IMG/VR virus record: IMGVR_UViG_3300037119_000600
Location: 1-25,403 of that record
Origin: a virus
Length of the DNA: 25,403 bases
Reading direction: 5' to 3' (one strand)
The position numbers and the translations under genes were made by a program. Position 1 is the stretch's first letter; every line of letters begins with the position of its first letter. The notes below the pieces were generated by a model. That model made no database searches. It saw nothing but the letters and a program-made list of their open reading frames with translations, and had not been told where the DNA came from. This document shows, one piece after another, positions 13,343-21,531 of the stretch.

Positions 13343-15608
13343 TAATCAGGAAGAATTTAATGCCATTAGCGATAGTCTTAGTGAAGGAGGTATTGAGCCT
13401 ACGAAAGAGATTGAGAAATATAGTCCGTCTTATAAGATGATGGCGGATACGAAGATTCCTGTCAGTAAGCATCTGGGGAAGTTGTGGAAATCGAGGAGGG
13501 ATCAGGCAAAGAGTAAGTTGAAGAATGAAGGGATAGCGGATGCATGGGACGAATGTATTCGTTACTATAATAATGATCAAGTCACTCAGAGTAGTGTACA
13601 GGGTAGTCCAAACACGTCAAGAATGGCGCGTAAAGGCACGGGAGTCTCCGATGAACACATCGAAACGGAGAATGTTGTATTCGCCAATACTACCGCACTT
13701 GTACCCGCTACCTACGCTAAAAATCCCGATATCGAAGTCACAGCTAACGATAAGCAGGATGAAGCGACTACCTACTTCGCCACATGCGCGGAGAGGCTGG
13801 TCAACACATTATTTGCGAAGAAGACATCGCCCGGCGTCAATTTGAAGCCAAAGGTGCGTAAAGCTATTATAATGTGTACGTTGACTAATGTCGCGTATTT
13901 GGAGATGGGTTGGACGGAGAAAGAGGATAGTAGTGAGGCCATCCTTAATGAAATAAATTATGAGGCGGATAGGTTGGCTAAAGCGAAAGATATGCAGGAG
14001 ATTGAGGAGATTGAAGGATGTCTGGCGGCATTAGAGGATAAAGTTGATGTGTTATCGCCTGCTGGACCGTGGTTGAAGTTTAGACATCCTAAAGATGTGC
14101 TACGTGATCCAAGTACGACGATGAATGATTTGACTGATTGTAATTGGTTGATGATCGCTGACTTCGTTCCCACTAATCTGTTGAGGGCTATCTACTTCAA
14201 GAAGTCAGAGGATAAGAGCGACGAGTGGGAATCGATATATAAGCCGACACACGTGTTGAATGCGAAATCACAAGGAGGACATCTAGAAGACGAGATTAAT
14301 AGTTTTTCGCTTCTATCAGATAATAAGGATTATCAAGCATATGGGTATGATGATGAAGAGAGCTATTGCAAGGCGCAATATACGAAAGTTTGGCGAGTCT
14401 ATGACAAAGTTACGCGCAGGCTTCTACTATTCCACGATGCGAACTGGTCGTGGCCCATCTGGGTCTGGGATGATCCATACAGTCTCACAAACTTCTTCCC
14501 CGTCTTTTGTTTGGAGTTTTATACCGATCCCGAGGGCGACTATGCTCGATCTGAGGTCATGTACTACCTCGATCAACAAGATGCGATCAACGAGATTGCG
14601 AGTGAAAGGAGGAGAGCGATAGCATGGGCGAGGAAGAATTTATTCTACGATATAGATGCGATAAAAGATCCTGCCGTCATTTCAGCCTTTCTAAGCGGTG
14701 CGGAGAAGGGTGGTGCAATCGGAGTAAAAGTGCCAGATGGAAAGAAGATGCCAGACTTAATATTCAGCCTACCTCCCCCTTCTGGACAATTTATGCAGTT
14801 GTTCGATCCTCAACCGTACTTACAAGCCATCGACCGCGTATCAAGCGTTACAAATGTGATGAGAGGCGTCGAGTATAAGACTAATACTACAAATAAAGCC
14901 ATTGAGTCTTATGAGTCGCAGACACAGACGCGACTAGATGAGAAGATCGATCAGATTGAAGAATTCATTGGGAATATAGGAATGAGTCTGCTGGAATTGT
15001 GTGCGAGTAAGATGCCAGCGGAGATGGTGGCTGCGTTGATAGAGGATAAGTGTGGAGAGGTATGGAAGCAATTCACACCTATGTCACCCTCAGAGTTACA
15101 TGCTAAATTCTCGATGCAAATGGTTGGGGGGAGTGCGCTAAAACCAACAGCTAGAGCGAAGAAGGAGGCGGCACTACAGATGGGACAAGTTCTAGGCCAA
15201 TTTGGTAAAGCAGTTCCCGCTGCGGTGCTCGTAATGATGAGAGTATTCGAGAGAGCGTTCGATGAAGTTGTAATTACCGAAGAAGATTGGGCGATGATTA
15301 GAGCTTCAATTGAGAAACAACTTGCACCTGATCAACCTGAACAGCAACAACAGCAACCCGGTGGCGACCAGATTGCTGAAATGGAGCAGATGTTCAACCA
15401 ACTACCACCACAGGCGAAAAAGGCGGTAGGAGATGCTACAGCAAAAGGCGTACCCATCAGACAGGCGATGGAAGAGATAATGATGAGAGTGCAGCAATCT
15501 AAACAGAATAGAGTTACGGATATCCATAATCAGATGGCGACTCCGACACAACCTAGTATAGCTAGAGGACAACAAAATGGCGCCCCGACGGGAATCCCCC
15601 AACAGTGA
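13335..15608 (+). CDS. Portal protein
   Basis: A 757-aa portal, the dodecameric channel at one capsid vertex to which the terminase and adaptor bind. The length is typical of podovirus-type portals (P22-like). Supporting segments are FRHPKDVLRDPSTT, the wing/stem region PVFCLEFYTDPEGDYARS with DQQDAINEIASERRR, and LFDPQPYLQAIDRVSSVTNVMRG. The C-terminus is Gln/Pro-rich (EQQQQQPGG), then helical. ATG at 13335 has GAGCGAG 7 bases upstream. It lies between terminase and scaffold, as expected, and overlaps the scaffold gene by 32 bases. Confidence 0.9.
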   Translation: MADNQEEFNAISDSLSEGGIEPTKEIEKYSPSYKMMADTKIPVSKHLGKLWKSRRDQAKSKLKNEGIADAWDECIRYYNNDQVTQSSVQGSPNTSRMARKGTGVSDEHIETENVVFANTTALVPATYAKNPDIEVTANDKQDEATTYFATCAERLVNTLFAKKTSPGVNLKPKVRKAIIMCTLTNVAYLEMGWTEKEDSSEAILNEINYEADRLAKAKDMQEIEEIEGCLAALEDKVDVLSPAGPWLKFRHPKDVLRDPSTTMNDLTDCNWLMIADFVPTNLLRAIYFKKSEDKSDEWESIYKPTHVLNAKSQGGHLEDEINSFSLLSDNKDYQAYGYDDEESYCKAQYTKVWRVYDKVTRRLLLFHDANWSWPIWVWDDPYSLTNFFPVFCLEFYTDPEGDYARSEVMYYLDQQDAINEIASERRRAIAWARKNLFYDIDAIKDPAVISAFLSGAEKGGAIGVKVPDGKKMPDLIFSLPPPSGQFMQLFDPQPYLQAIDRVSSVTNVMRGVEYKTNTTNKAIESYESQTQTRLDEKIDQIEEFIGNIGMSLLELCASKMPAEMVAALIEDKCGEVWKQFTPMSPSELHAKFSMQMVGGSALKPTARAKKEAALQMGQVLGQFGKAVPAAVLVMMRVFERAFDEVVITEEDWAMIRASIEKQLAPDQPEQQQQQPGGDQIAEMEQMFNQLPPQAKKAVGDATAKGVPIRQAMEEIMMRVQQSKQNRVTDIHNQMATPTQPSIARGQQNGAPTGIPQQ

Positions 15609-16560
15609 TACTGAAGATGCAGTACTAGATAACGTACCTGGTCTCGCTGAAGAGACTGGAGCAGACGAGTTTGAAGGTGTAGAGGAAGCGAGCGACGAAG
15701 GCGCGCAGGATGATCCACGACAACAAGTTGATCCTAACCAACAGCGTCAACAAGATGATGGTCAGGTTCGATATGACCAAGCTGGTAATGTTATTGACGC
15801 TCGCGGTAATATTGTCGCTCCTGCTGGTAGAGGTAGGAGGCTAGACGAACAGAATAAACGCTATCGGGGCCTTCTTGAAGCTAAAGATAGAGAATTACAT
15901 CAGTTAAAAGTAGCACAGGCGGAAGCCAAATACCTCAATGGTGCGCCGCAATCTCTGGGGCTAAATGCCGATGAAACGGCTGCGGCTCTTGACATGATGG
16001 CACTCTTCAAGTCTAATCCGGGCCAACTCGTCCAAATCGTTCTAGCAGAGGCATCCGCTAAAGGTATCGATCTAAATAAGTTACTCGGTTCGAACATGGG
16101 TAGTGTTCAGACCGAAGCGATTAAAAAGATGCTCGATGAGCGTCTTGGTCCTCTCGACAAGATGAATAAGCAACGAGAGGAAGATACCCGTATCAATACG
16201 GCGGTGACACATAGATATAATACGTTCCTGACTAAATACCCTGACGCAGAGCCGCATCAGGATGCTATCGCAAACTTAATGCGGACTCAAGGTCTTCACG
16301 AGACTGAAGCATACTTTAGAGTTCGCGAGTTTGCGCTTCGGAATGGGTTGGATTTTGATCAACCTCTTGGTCCTCAATTAGCTGCTATTATGCAGCAGGG
16401 AGGTCAGCCGAGGCAACAGGCATCCCGTCGTCGTCCAATCGTTAATGGTAGAACACCATCTAATGGGATGACAGAGAGGAAATCAGAGGTTGCTTCACCA
16501 GAACGATCATATGCATCGATCATTGATGAAGCACTCATAGAAGCAGGGTATCAAGGATAA
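15577..16560 (+). CDS. Capsid scaffold protein
   Basis: A 327-aa protein in the standard position between portal and major capsid genes. Residues 1-60 are strongly acidic (EEASDEGAQDDPRQQ), about 85-115 form a coiled coil (DEQNKRYRGLLEAKDRELHQLKV, quoted here only as its span), and the C-terminal region has a basic patch (RQQASRRRP) typical of the capsid-binding end of scaffolds. ATG at 15577 has GAGGA 7 bases upstream, inside the portal gene. No protease motif is seen, so the scaffold may leave intact. Its stop overlaps the capsid start. Confidence 0.8.
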   Translation: MAPRRESPNSDTEDAVLDNVPGLAEETGADEFEGVEEASDEGAQDDPRQQVDPNQQRQQDDGQVRYDQAGNVIDARGNIVAPAGRGRRLDEQNKRYRGLLEAKDRELHQLKVAQAEAKYLNGAPQSLGLNADETAAALDMMALFKSNPGQLVQIVLAEASAKGIDLNKLLGSNMGSVQTEAIKKMLDERLGPLDKMNKQREEDTRINTAVTHRYNTFLTKYPDAEPHQDAIANLMRTQGLHETEAYFRVREFALRNGLDFDQPLGPQLAAIMQQGGQPRQQASRRRPIVNGRTPSNGMTERKSEVASPERSYASIIDEALIEAGYQG

Positions 16561-17516
16561 TGTCGGTCCTCGCAACAGTCCTCAATTCAACTCTCACTAA
16601 GTCACGTGGGAAATTGATTATGGCCGCCGTTAAGTCCAATGCGTTTGTGGCTTGGGCAATGGCGACTAATCGTGTGGAGTACGAAGATGGTGGTTGGGAA
16701 ATCACTAATCCCCTCACCGTTGGACGAAATCCGAATGTGGGAACGTATGAATACTATCAGACGCTCCCCATCAATCAGACCAATGAATTCACGACTGTCC
16801 GTTATGGATGGAGTAGATTCGCTGGTACGGTTATCATCTCCGAACAAGAGGAAGATGAGAATAAGGGTAGAGCACAAATCTTCAAGCTGATGAAAGCGAA
16901 GATGGAAGTGCTTGAGGAGAGTATTAAGGAACAGTTCTCCGCATACTTGTATGCTCCCGGTGGCGGAACTGATCCTCTCGGACTTGCTACTCTTATTCCT
17001 GATGATCCGACTACTGGCACGCTAGGTGGTCTTAGTCGTGCAACTGAACCACAATGGCGCACATCATCGTATGACTTCAACGTAGGTGGTATCGATTCCA
17101 CTAATATCGAGGAAGCTCTTGATGACGTGCTTATGGATCTCACTGTTAAAGGTGAGCGTCCAGACATCATGTTGACTGGACGTAACTTGTACCGCATCTA
17201 TAGAGCGGCCGTTAGAGATAAGGTGACTATTCAGTTGGGCGAATCCAACAATGGCAAGAAGATGATGGACCTTGGCTTCAAGGGTATCAGTCATCAAGCC
17301 GTTCCGATGCTCTACGATGAAGATTGCCCGGTGAATAAGATCTACTTCATCAACTCTAAATATCTTCGTCTTCACATCCTTAAACATGTGAACATGAAGG
17401 TTAAAGAACTTACCGCACCGTGGAACGTGGATGCGAGTGGTAGTCGTACCATCTGGCAGGGTCAATTCTGTCTGTGGAAGGCTTATCGTACTCACGCTGT
17501 CCTTATCAACGAGTGA
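16560..17516 (+). CDS. Major capsid protein
   Basis: A 318-aa HK97-fold type coat protein, by position and pattern. The N-terminal helix region (about 1-35) is followed by an extended E-loop-like stretch (TYEYYQTLPINQTNEFTTV), a long acidic helix (IFKLMKAKMEVLEESIKEQ), a glycine loop, and the P-domain-like ERPDIMLTGRNLYRIYRAAV. It ends with a beta strand (QGQFCLWKAYRTHAVLI). The start overlaps the scaffold stop (TAATG). Arginine and other codons shift to the CGT/CTC type seen in highly expressed genes, unlike the block at 3660-7819. Confidence 0.85.
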   Translation: MSVLATVLNSTLTKSRGKLIMAAVKSNAFVAWAMATNRVEYEDGGWEITNPLTVGRNPNVGTYEYYQTLPINQTNEFTTVRYGWSRFAGTVIISEQEEDENKGRAQIFKLMKAKMEVLEESIKEQFSAYLYAPGGGTDPLGLATLIPDDPTTGTLGGLSRATEPQWRTSSYDFNVGGIDSTNIEEALDDVLMDLTVKGERPDIMLTGRNLYRIYRAAVRDKVTIQLGESNNGKKMMDLGFKGISHQAVPMLYDEDCPVNKIYFINSKYLRLHILKHVNMKVKELTAPWNVDASGSRTIWQGQFCLWKAYRTHAVLINE

Positions 17517-17521
17517 GAGTG

Positions 17522-17827
17522 ATGGCACAATCAGTACAGCTTAAGCAGGATAAACCCGTCCCTAAATTCATTATCGAAGAGGGCGGGCCATATAAGCGTA
17601 GGGTCGCTACTTATAATAAGGAGAAGCGACTCTTTGACTATTCGGAAGTTGAGGAGCCTTCTTCGTATATCCTCAAGTTTCCGAAAGGCCACTCCATCCG
17701 TATAAGGACTCGTGCAGAAGTCGAGCGCCTCGTTGGTGATCCCGAACACATCGAACTCGTTGATCTCGAAACTAGTGATGTCGTAGGAGCTATTCACCGT
17801 CCGCTCGCGAAGAAAGGAGATAAATAA
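17522..17827 (+). CDS. Small head-region protein, 101 aa
   Basis: A 101-aa charged protein between the capsid gene and the next abundant protein. ATG at 17522 follows GAGTGAGAGTG; an earlier start at 17474 would overlap the capsid gene and has no ribosome site. It begins with a basic/polar arm, then alternating beta-like segments (FIIEEGGPYKRRVATYNK; SSYILKFPKGHSIRIR) and a helix (AEVERLVGDPEHIELVDL). No family is recognised. Position suggests a capsid accessory protein. It overlaps the next start by one base (TAATG). Confidence 0.7.
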   Translation: MAQSVQLKQDKPVPKFIIEEGGPYKRRVATYNKEKRLFDYSEVEEPSSYILKFPKGHSIRIRTRAEVERLVGDPEHIELVDLETSDVVGAIHRPLAKKGDK

Positions 17828-18507
17828 TGGCACAGAACGTCAATGCGCAGCACTTCGATACATGGAATAGCAATGTTAACATGTATGTACCCGCTGCGAA
17901 CTTCAGTGCGGATATTGATTATCTGACTGGAGAATATAGAGCGGATTACGGTGCAGTTGCCGCTATCAGTACTACTGGTGTTCTTGCCGGTGGTAACTGG
18001 GGTGTAGCTGGTAGCTCTAACGTATTCGCTCCTGATTACAAGTCGAAGATGACACCATTTGGTCGTCAGCTTTCATTTGCATCACTCGCTACTGCTGCAA
18101 ACGTTGTCACCATTCAGGGTCGCGATTACATGGGTCAACCGATCCGTGAGACACTTACCCTTAATGGTGTTACCCCTGTTCTCTCTGCGAAGATTTATAA
18201 GTCACTTGAGCTTCTCACTTGGACTGCGCCTAACGGTGCGGCTACTACCGTTAATATCGGTTATACCGATGTTCTCGGTGTTCCGTATCGTACTGTCGCT
18301 GCGCAGAATTGGTTTGAGAACGGTCTCTCTGCCACTGCTGGCACACTCGTAATGGGTTTGCCTCTCGCGACTACTCCGACTGCTACTTCGGCTGATCCTC
18401 GTGGTAGTATCGACTTTACTACTGCATCTAACGGCACTATGACTTACTCATTCATCGGTGTCGCCGACCTCACTAGTCTCTACGGTAATGCTCACTTCGC
18501 AGGTTAG
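17827..18507 (+). CDS. Abundant beta-rich virion protein, decoration candidate
   Basis: A 226-aa protein rich in Gly, Ala, Thr and Ser with alternating hydrophobics, implying mostly beta structure (NVVTIQGRDYMGQPIRETLT; AATTVNIGYTDVLGVPY). GGAG is 7 bases upstream of the ATG. Codons are strongly biased to CGT, GGT, CTC and ACT, the sharpest in the window, as expected for a protein needed in large copy number. A hairpin closes the gene at 18515-18544. A capsid decoration protein is the most likely role; a minor coat or tail component is possible. Confidence 0.7.
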   Translation: MAQNVNAQHFDTWNSNVNMYVPAANFSADIDYLTGEYRADYGAVAAISTTGVLAGGNWGVAGSSNVFAPDYKSKMTPFGRQLSFASLATAANVVTIQGRDYMGQPIRETLTLNGVTPVLSAKIYKSLELLTWTAPNGAATTVNIGYTDVLGVPYRTVAAQNWFENGLSATAGTLVMGLPLATTPTATSADPRGSIDFTTASNGTMTYSFIGVADLTSLYGNAHFAG

Positions 18508-18514
18508 TGTTAAT

Positions 18515-18552
18515 GGGGATTTCTTATATATATAAGGAGTCCCCACTCTTTT
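18515..18552 (+). terminator. Hairpin closing the capsid block, site D
   Basis: GGGGATTTCTTATAT and ATATAAGGAGTCCCC can pair along 15 positions, with two G-U pairs, and ACTCTTTT follows. The wobble pairs form only in plus-strand RNA, so an RNA function is favoured. It lies 18 bases before the ATG of the adaptor gene. A partial terminator that lowers tail gene expression relative to capsid is likely; transcript 3'-end protection is the alternative. Confidence 0.65.
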
Positions 18553-18562
18553 AGAGGTAGTG

Positions 18563-19198
18563 ATGACCACCTTTAGTGATCTCATTCAACGAACACTTAT
18601 AGAGTTAAGGCAGGAACCAGGCATTTCTGTTCAGCAGTATGCGGAAGATATAGTCGCTGCCATTCTTCAGAGACAATTTAACGTGTTCTTTGATCACTAT
18701 TGGTGGCCTACATATACAACTAATAGAGAAGTAATGACGCTCAATGGATTGGATGGGCAGGTTATTGAGGATTTAAGACAGAAGATTAAGCGTAGTGATG
18801 ATGTTCGATTTATTTGGTACGGGACGGAGACTGCTCCATTAACGGCAATGCCTCCGGGTATGAATATGGTCACGTTCCGAAGATATTATGAGAACGTACC
18901 TAACGATAAGATATTTCGTATTTTGCCTATTACTACTACGGGTACGATAACAGTCACATATCGTACTAAGCCCGCACCATTTATATATAATGACGAAGTT
19001 AAAATAGATGATGACTTATTGGTTTGTGCTACTGCTTATAACTATTTAGCTGATGATGAAGACGCTCCTAATTCGATTAAGAAGTTTGCAGAGGCTACAG
19101 CCAAACGTGAAGAACAGTTAAGGGAGGCGATGAATAGAGGACCAATACCTTATGGTGCTCCAGCGGCTAGTCCATTTGTTGATTGGATGACTGGGTAA
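18563..19198 (+). CDS. Head-to-tail adaptor, P22 gp4-like
   Basis: A 211-aa protein. ATG at 18563 has GAGG 5 bases upstream. The N-terminal helical part (FSDLIQRTLIELRQEPG; VAAILQRQFNVFFDHYWWP), a beta centre (FRILPITTTGTITVTYRTKP) and C-terminal helices (LLVCATAYNYLADDEDAP, then a charged helix) fit the head-completion adaptor family that forms a ring under the portal. Its place after capsid and before the gp10-like hub matches podoviruses. Its stop overlaps the next start (TAATG). Confidence 0.65.
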   Translation: MTTFSDLIQRTLIELRQEPGISVQQYAEDIVAAILQRQFNVFFDHYWWPTYTTNREVMTLNGLDGQVIEDLRQKIKRSDDVRFIWYGTETAPLTAMPPGMNMVTFRRYYENVPNDKIFRILPITTTGTITVTYRTKPAPFIYNDEVKIDDDLLVCATAYNYLADDEDAPNSIKKFAEATAKREEQLREAMNRGPIPYGAPAASPFVDWMTG

Positions 19199-21531
19199 TG
19201 GCACAATCGAAGTCAACCATCATTCGCGATTTCGGGGGCGGGTTGAATGTTGTCGATGACGATCTCAATCTTTCTTCATCGTATCAACCTGTTCTAGATA
19301 ACGTGCATAGAGGAGTAGATAACACTCTTAACGTGAGATGGGGTACGGAGTTATTTGCAGACTTACGTCTGGGCACTGTAACTTCTAATGTTGATCCATT
19401 TGTTGCTACGTGGACTATAGATAATCGTGAAGTCGTATGCCAATATGCTTCTCATGGATTGCTGAATGGTGATCATATTACGTTCACGGCTAACTGGACA
19501 AATATGGCTGGACTGAAGCCAGAGGAGATTATCAATATACCACTCAGTGTACGTGTAACGGATGGTAATAATTTCACATTTGTAGTGAAGACTAAAGCAT
19601 CCGCAAGTGGTACGGATACAGCAACGAAGTCGGTAACGAAAGACACACATTTCCTAACAGGAGATATAATTGAAATCACTTACTTCAGTGATCATGTAGT
19701 AGTGTTTGATACTCTTGGCGAGATTGTCAAGATTAATGCCGCGGGATTTATTACACGTATATGGGATAATAGTATAGCCTTCAGTACTCCGGGCACTGCT
19801 CAACCGGGACCGGGATGGACGAATCCCATAGACTACGTATCTACAGCAGTCTTTAAGGGTTCATTAATCGCCTGTAATGGTGTCGATAAACCACTTATTA
19901 TTGATTTCTCTAAGACGCCTAATGTCACTTATCTAGCCGATCCGGGCGACTCTTATAGTACTGCACATGTACCTGTGTGTAAGTATGTGTGTACTATAGA
20001 TAGATGGCTAATTATGGCGGGCGATCCACTATATCCATATAAGGTGCATATAAGTTCTAGTGACGCTGGTGGTGTGTGGGAGGGAGCCACAGATAGTGAT
20101 GGTACTAGTATTGATCTGAATAATACCAATAGTTCGAGCCTCTTCATCAGAGGTATTAATAAGTTTAGAAACTTCCTTGCTGTCGCTTTCGATGATACGG
20201 TGTCAATGATTGAGTTAGGTATCTTCGATAGTACTGAACATAAACCGGAAGTGACAGATAGTGTAGCGAGACATGGAGCGGTTGCGCATAAGAGCATGAT
20301 CTTCCTAGGTTTCGACCTCGTAATGGCTGATACGATAGGCGTCCCTAGTTTTAAGAAGTCTCAATTCGATAATTCTATCATTCCGAGTCGGCTGAGTGAA
20401 TTTATCGCCCCTATGTTACAGAAGAACATCAGTAGACTAACCGCGAGTACATTAGTGAAAGATGTATTTAGTGTATATAGTACACACGATAGCCGGTATA
20501 TCTTATTTGCCCCCAACCACGATAATGTACCAATACAGTTACCTAATGATCCAATTTATTATGTATATGAGTTAATGGGAACGAAGACTGCACTATTACA
20601 TGCACCAAATCACAGTATGGAAGAAGGAGATCAATTCCAACTATCGCAGTTAGACGTAGTTACGACAGACATACCTATTAAGTGTGTCGTATCATCAGTT
20701 GTGAGTGAAGATATCATTACTTTCACTACGGTTAATGTTATAGGTCAGGCTAAGCGATGGGGAGGGCCGACTGTAGCGTTCAATCGATTAAGAACGGAGA
20801 TGACTGCTTATGCATTAACGTATAATAGAGATCTGAAGATTAAAGCATGGTCACGTTATAAGGGATGGAATTTCGTCGCGGGCACTACCTCTTTATATGG
20901 ACGAGTATTCCTCGCTTCTAAAGATAAAGTGTGGCGAATGGGCAATCGTTTCGATCCCATCTATGGTGACTTTAAGGGCGAGTACGATGGTACGTGGGTC
21001 AATGGTGTAAGTTATACAGTGGGACAGAGAATCAAAGACACAGTAACTAAGGAGATATTCGAGTGCGTGATTGCTCACACGTCAGGATCAGATGGAACAT
21101 TTGACGAGAATAGGGACTTCTTTCCTTATAATTGGAAACCGTATAAAGGTAGACCCATAAACTTCGCTGTCGAGTTTCCGTGGGCCGACTTCGATAAGAG
21201 AGATATGACTAAGATAATGAAGACAATGAATATTGATGCTAAGGGGACAGATCGATTTACCGTGCAGATGTTTCTCGATTACTATTATAAGCATAAGATA
21301 ACAGGTGTACGTACTCCTGCGATGAGCATGGATATGGTTGGTGGTGATAAGGGCGCTTATGGTGCTTACGAACAAACATATGGCACAGGTAGAATGGCTG
21401 TTCGTCAACGTCCGTGGCCGTTCCAAGCACGCGGTAAGTTGTTCAAACTTCGTCTTCAAGGTGCGACAGTAGAGCCTCTAAGGTTCACTGCATTCATCTT
21501 CAGTTATAAGATAACAGGAAGAGACCGATGA
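19198..21531 (+). CDS. Tail hub / DNA stabilisation protein, gp10-like
   Basis: A 777-aa protein beginning MAQSKSTIIRDFGGGLN, an N-terminus typical of podoviral tail hub or stabilisation proteins (P22 gp10 and relatives). The body alternates beta strands consistent with a beta-propeller-like fold. Residues about 597-650 form a separate module (TWVNGVSYTVGQRI, FECVIAHTSGSDGTF, YNWKPY) that resembles small carbohydrate-binding modules and recurs in the next gene. The C-terminus is conserved-looking (WPFQARGKLFKLRLQGA). It sits under the adaptor and carries the fibres. The start at 19198 is coupled to the adaptor stop; it overlaps the fibre gene by 4 bases. Confidence 0.7.
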   Translation: MAQSKSTIIRDFGGGLNVVDDDLNLSSSYQPVLDNVHRGVDNTLNVRWGTELFADLRLGTVTSNVDPFVATWTIDNREVVCQYASHGLLNGDHITFTANWTNMAGLKPEEIINIPLSVRVTDGNNFTFVVKTKASASGTDTATKSVTKDTHFLTGDIIEITYFSDHVVVFDTLGEIVKINAAGFITRIWDNSIAFSTPGTAQPGPGWTNPIDYVSTAVFKGSLIACNGVDKPLIIDFSKTPNVTYLADPGDSYSTAHVPVCKYVCTIDRWLIMAGDPLYPYKVHISSSDAGGVWEGATDSDGTSIDLNNTNSSSLFIRGINKFRNFLAVAFDDTVSMIELGIFDSTEHKPEVTDSVARHGAVAHKSMIFLGFDLVMADTIGVPSFKKSQFDNSIIPSRLSEFIAPMLQKNISRLTASTLVKDVFSVYSTHDSRYILFAPNHDNVPIQLPNDPIYYVYELMGTKTALLHAPNHSMEEGDQFQLSQLDVVTTDIPIKCVVSSVVSEDIITFTTVNVIGQAKRWGGPTVAFNRLRTEMTAYALTYNRDLKIKAWSRYKGWNFVAGTTSLYGRVFLASKDKVWRMGNRFDPIYGDFKGEYDGTWVNGVSYTVGQRIKDTVTKEIFECVIAHTSGSDGTFDENRDFFPYNWKPYKGRPINFAVEFPWADFDKRDMTKIMKTMNIDAKGTDRFTVQMFLDYYYKHKITGVRTPAMSMDMVGGDKGAYGAYEQTYGTGRMAVRQRPWPFQARGKLFKLRLQGATVEPLRFTAFIFSYKITGRDR

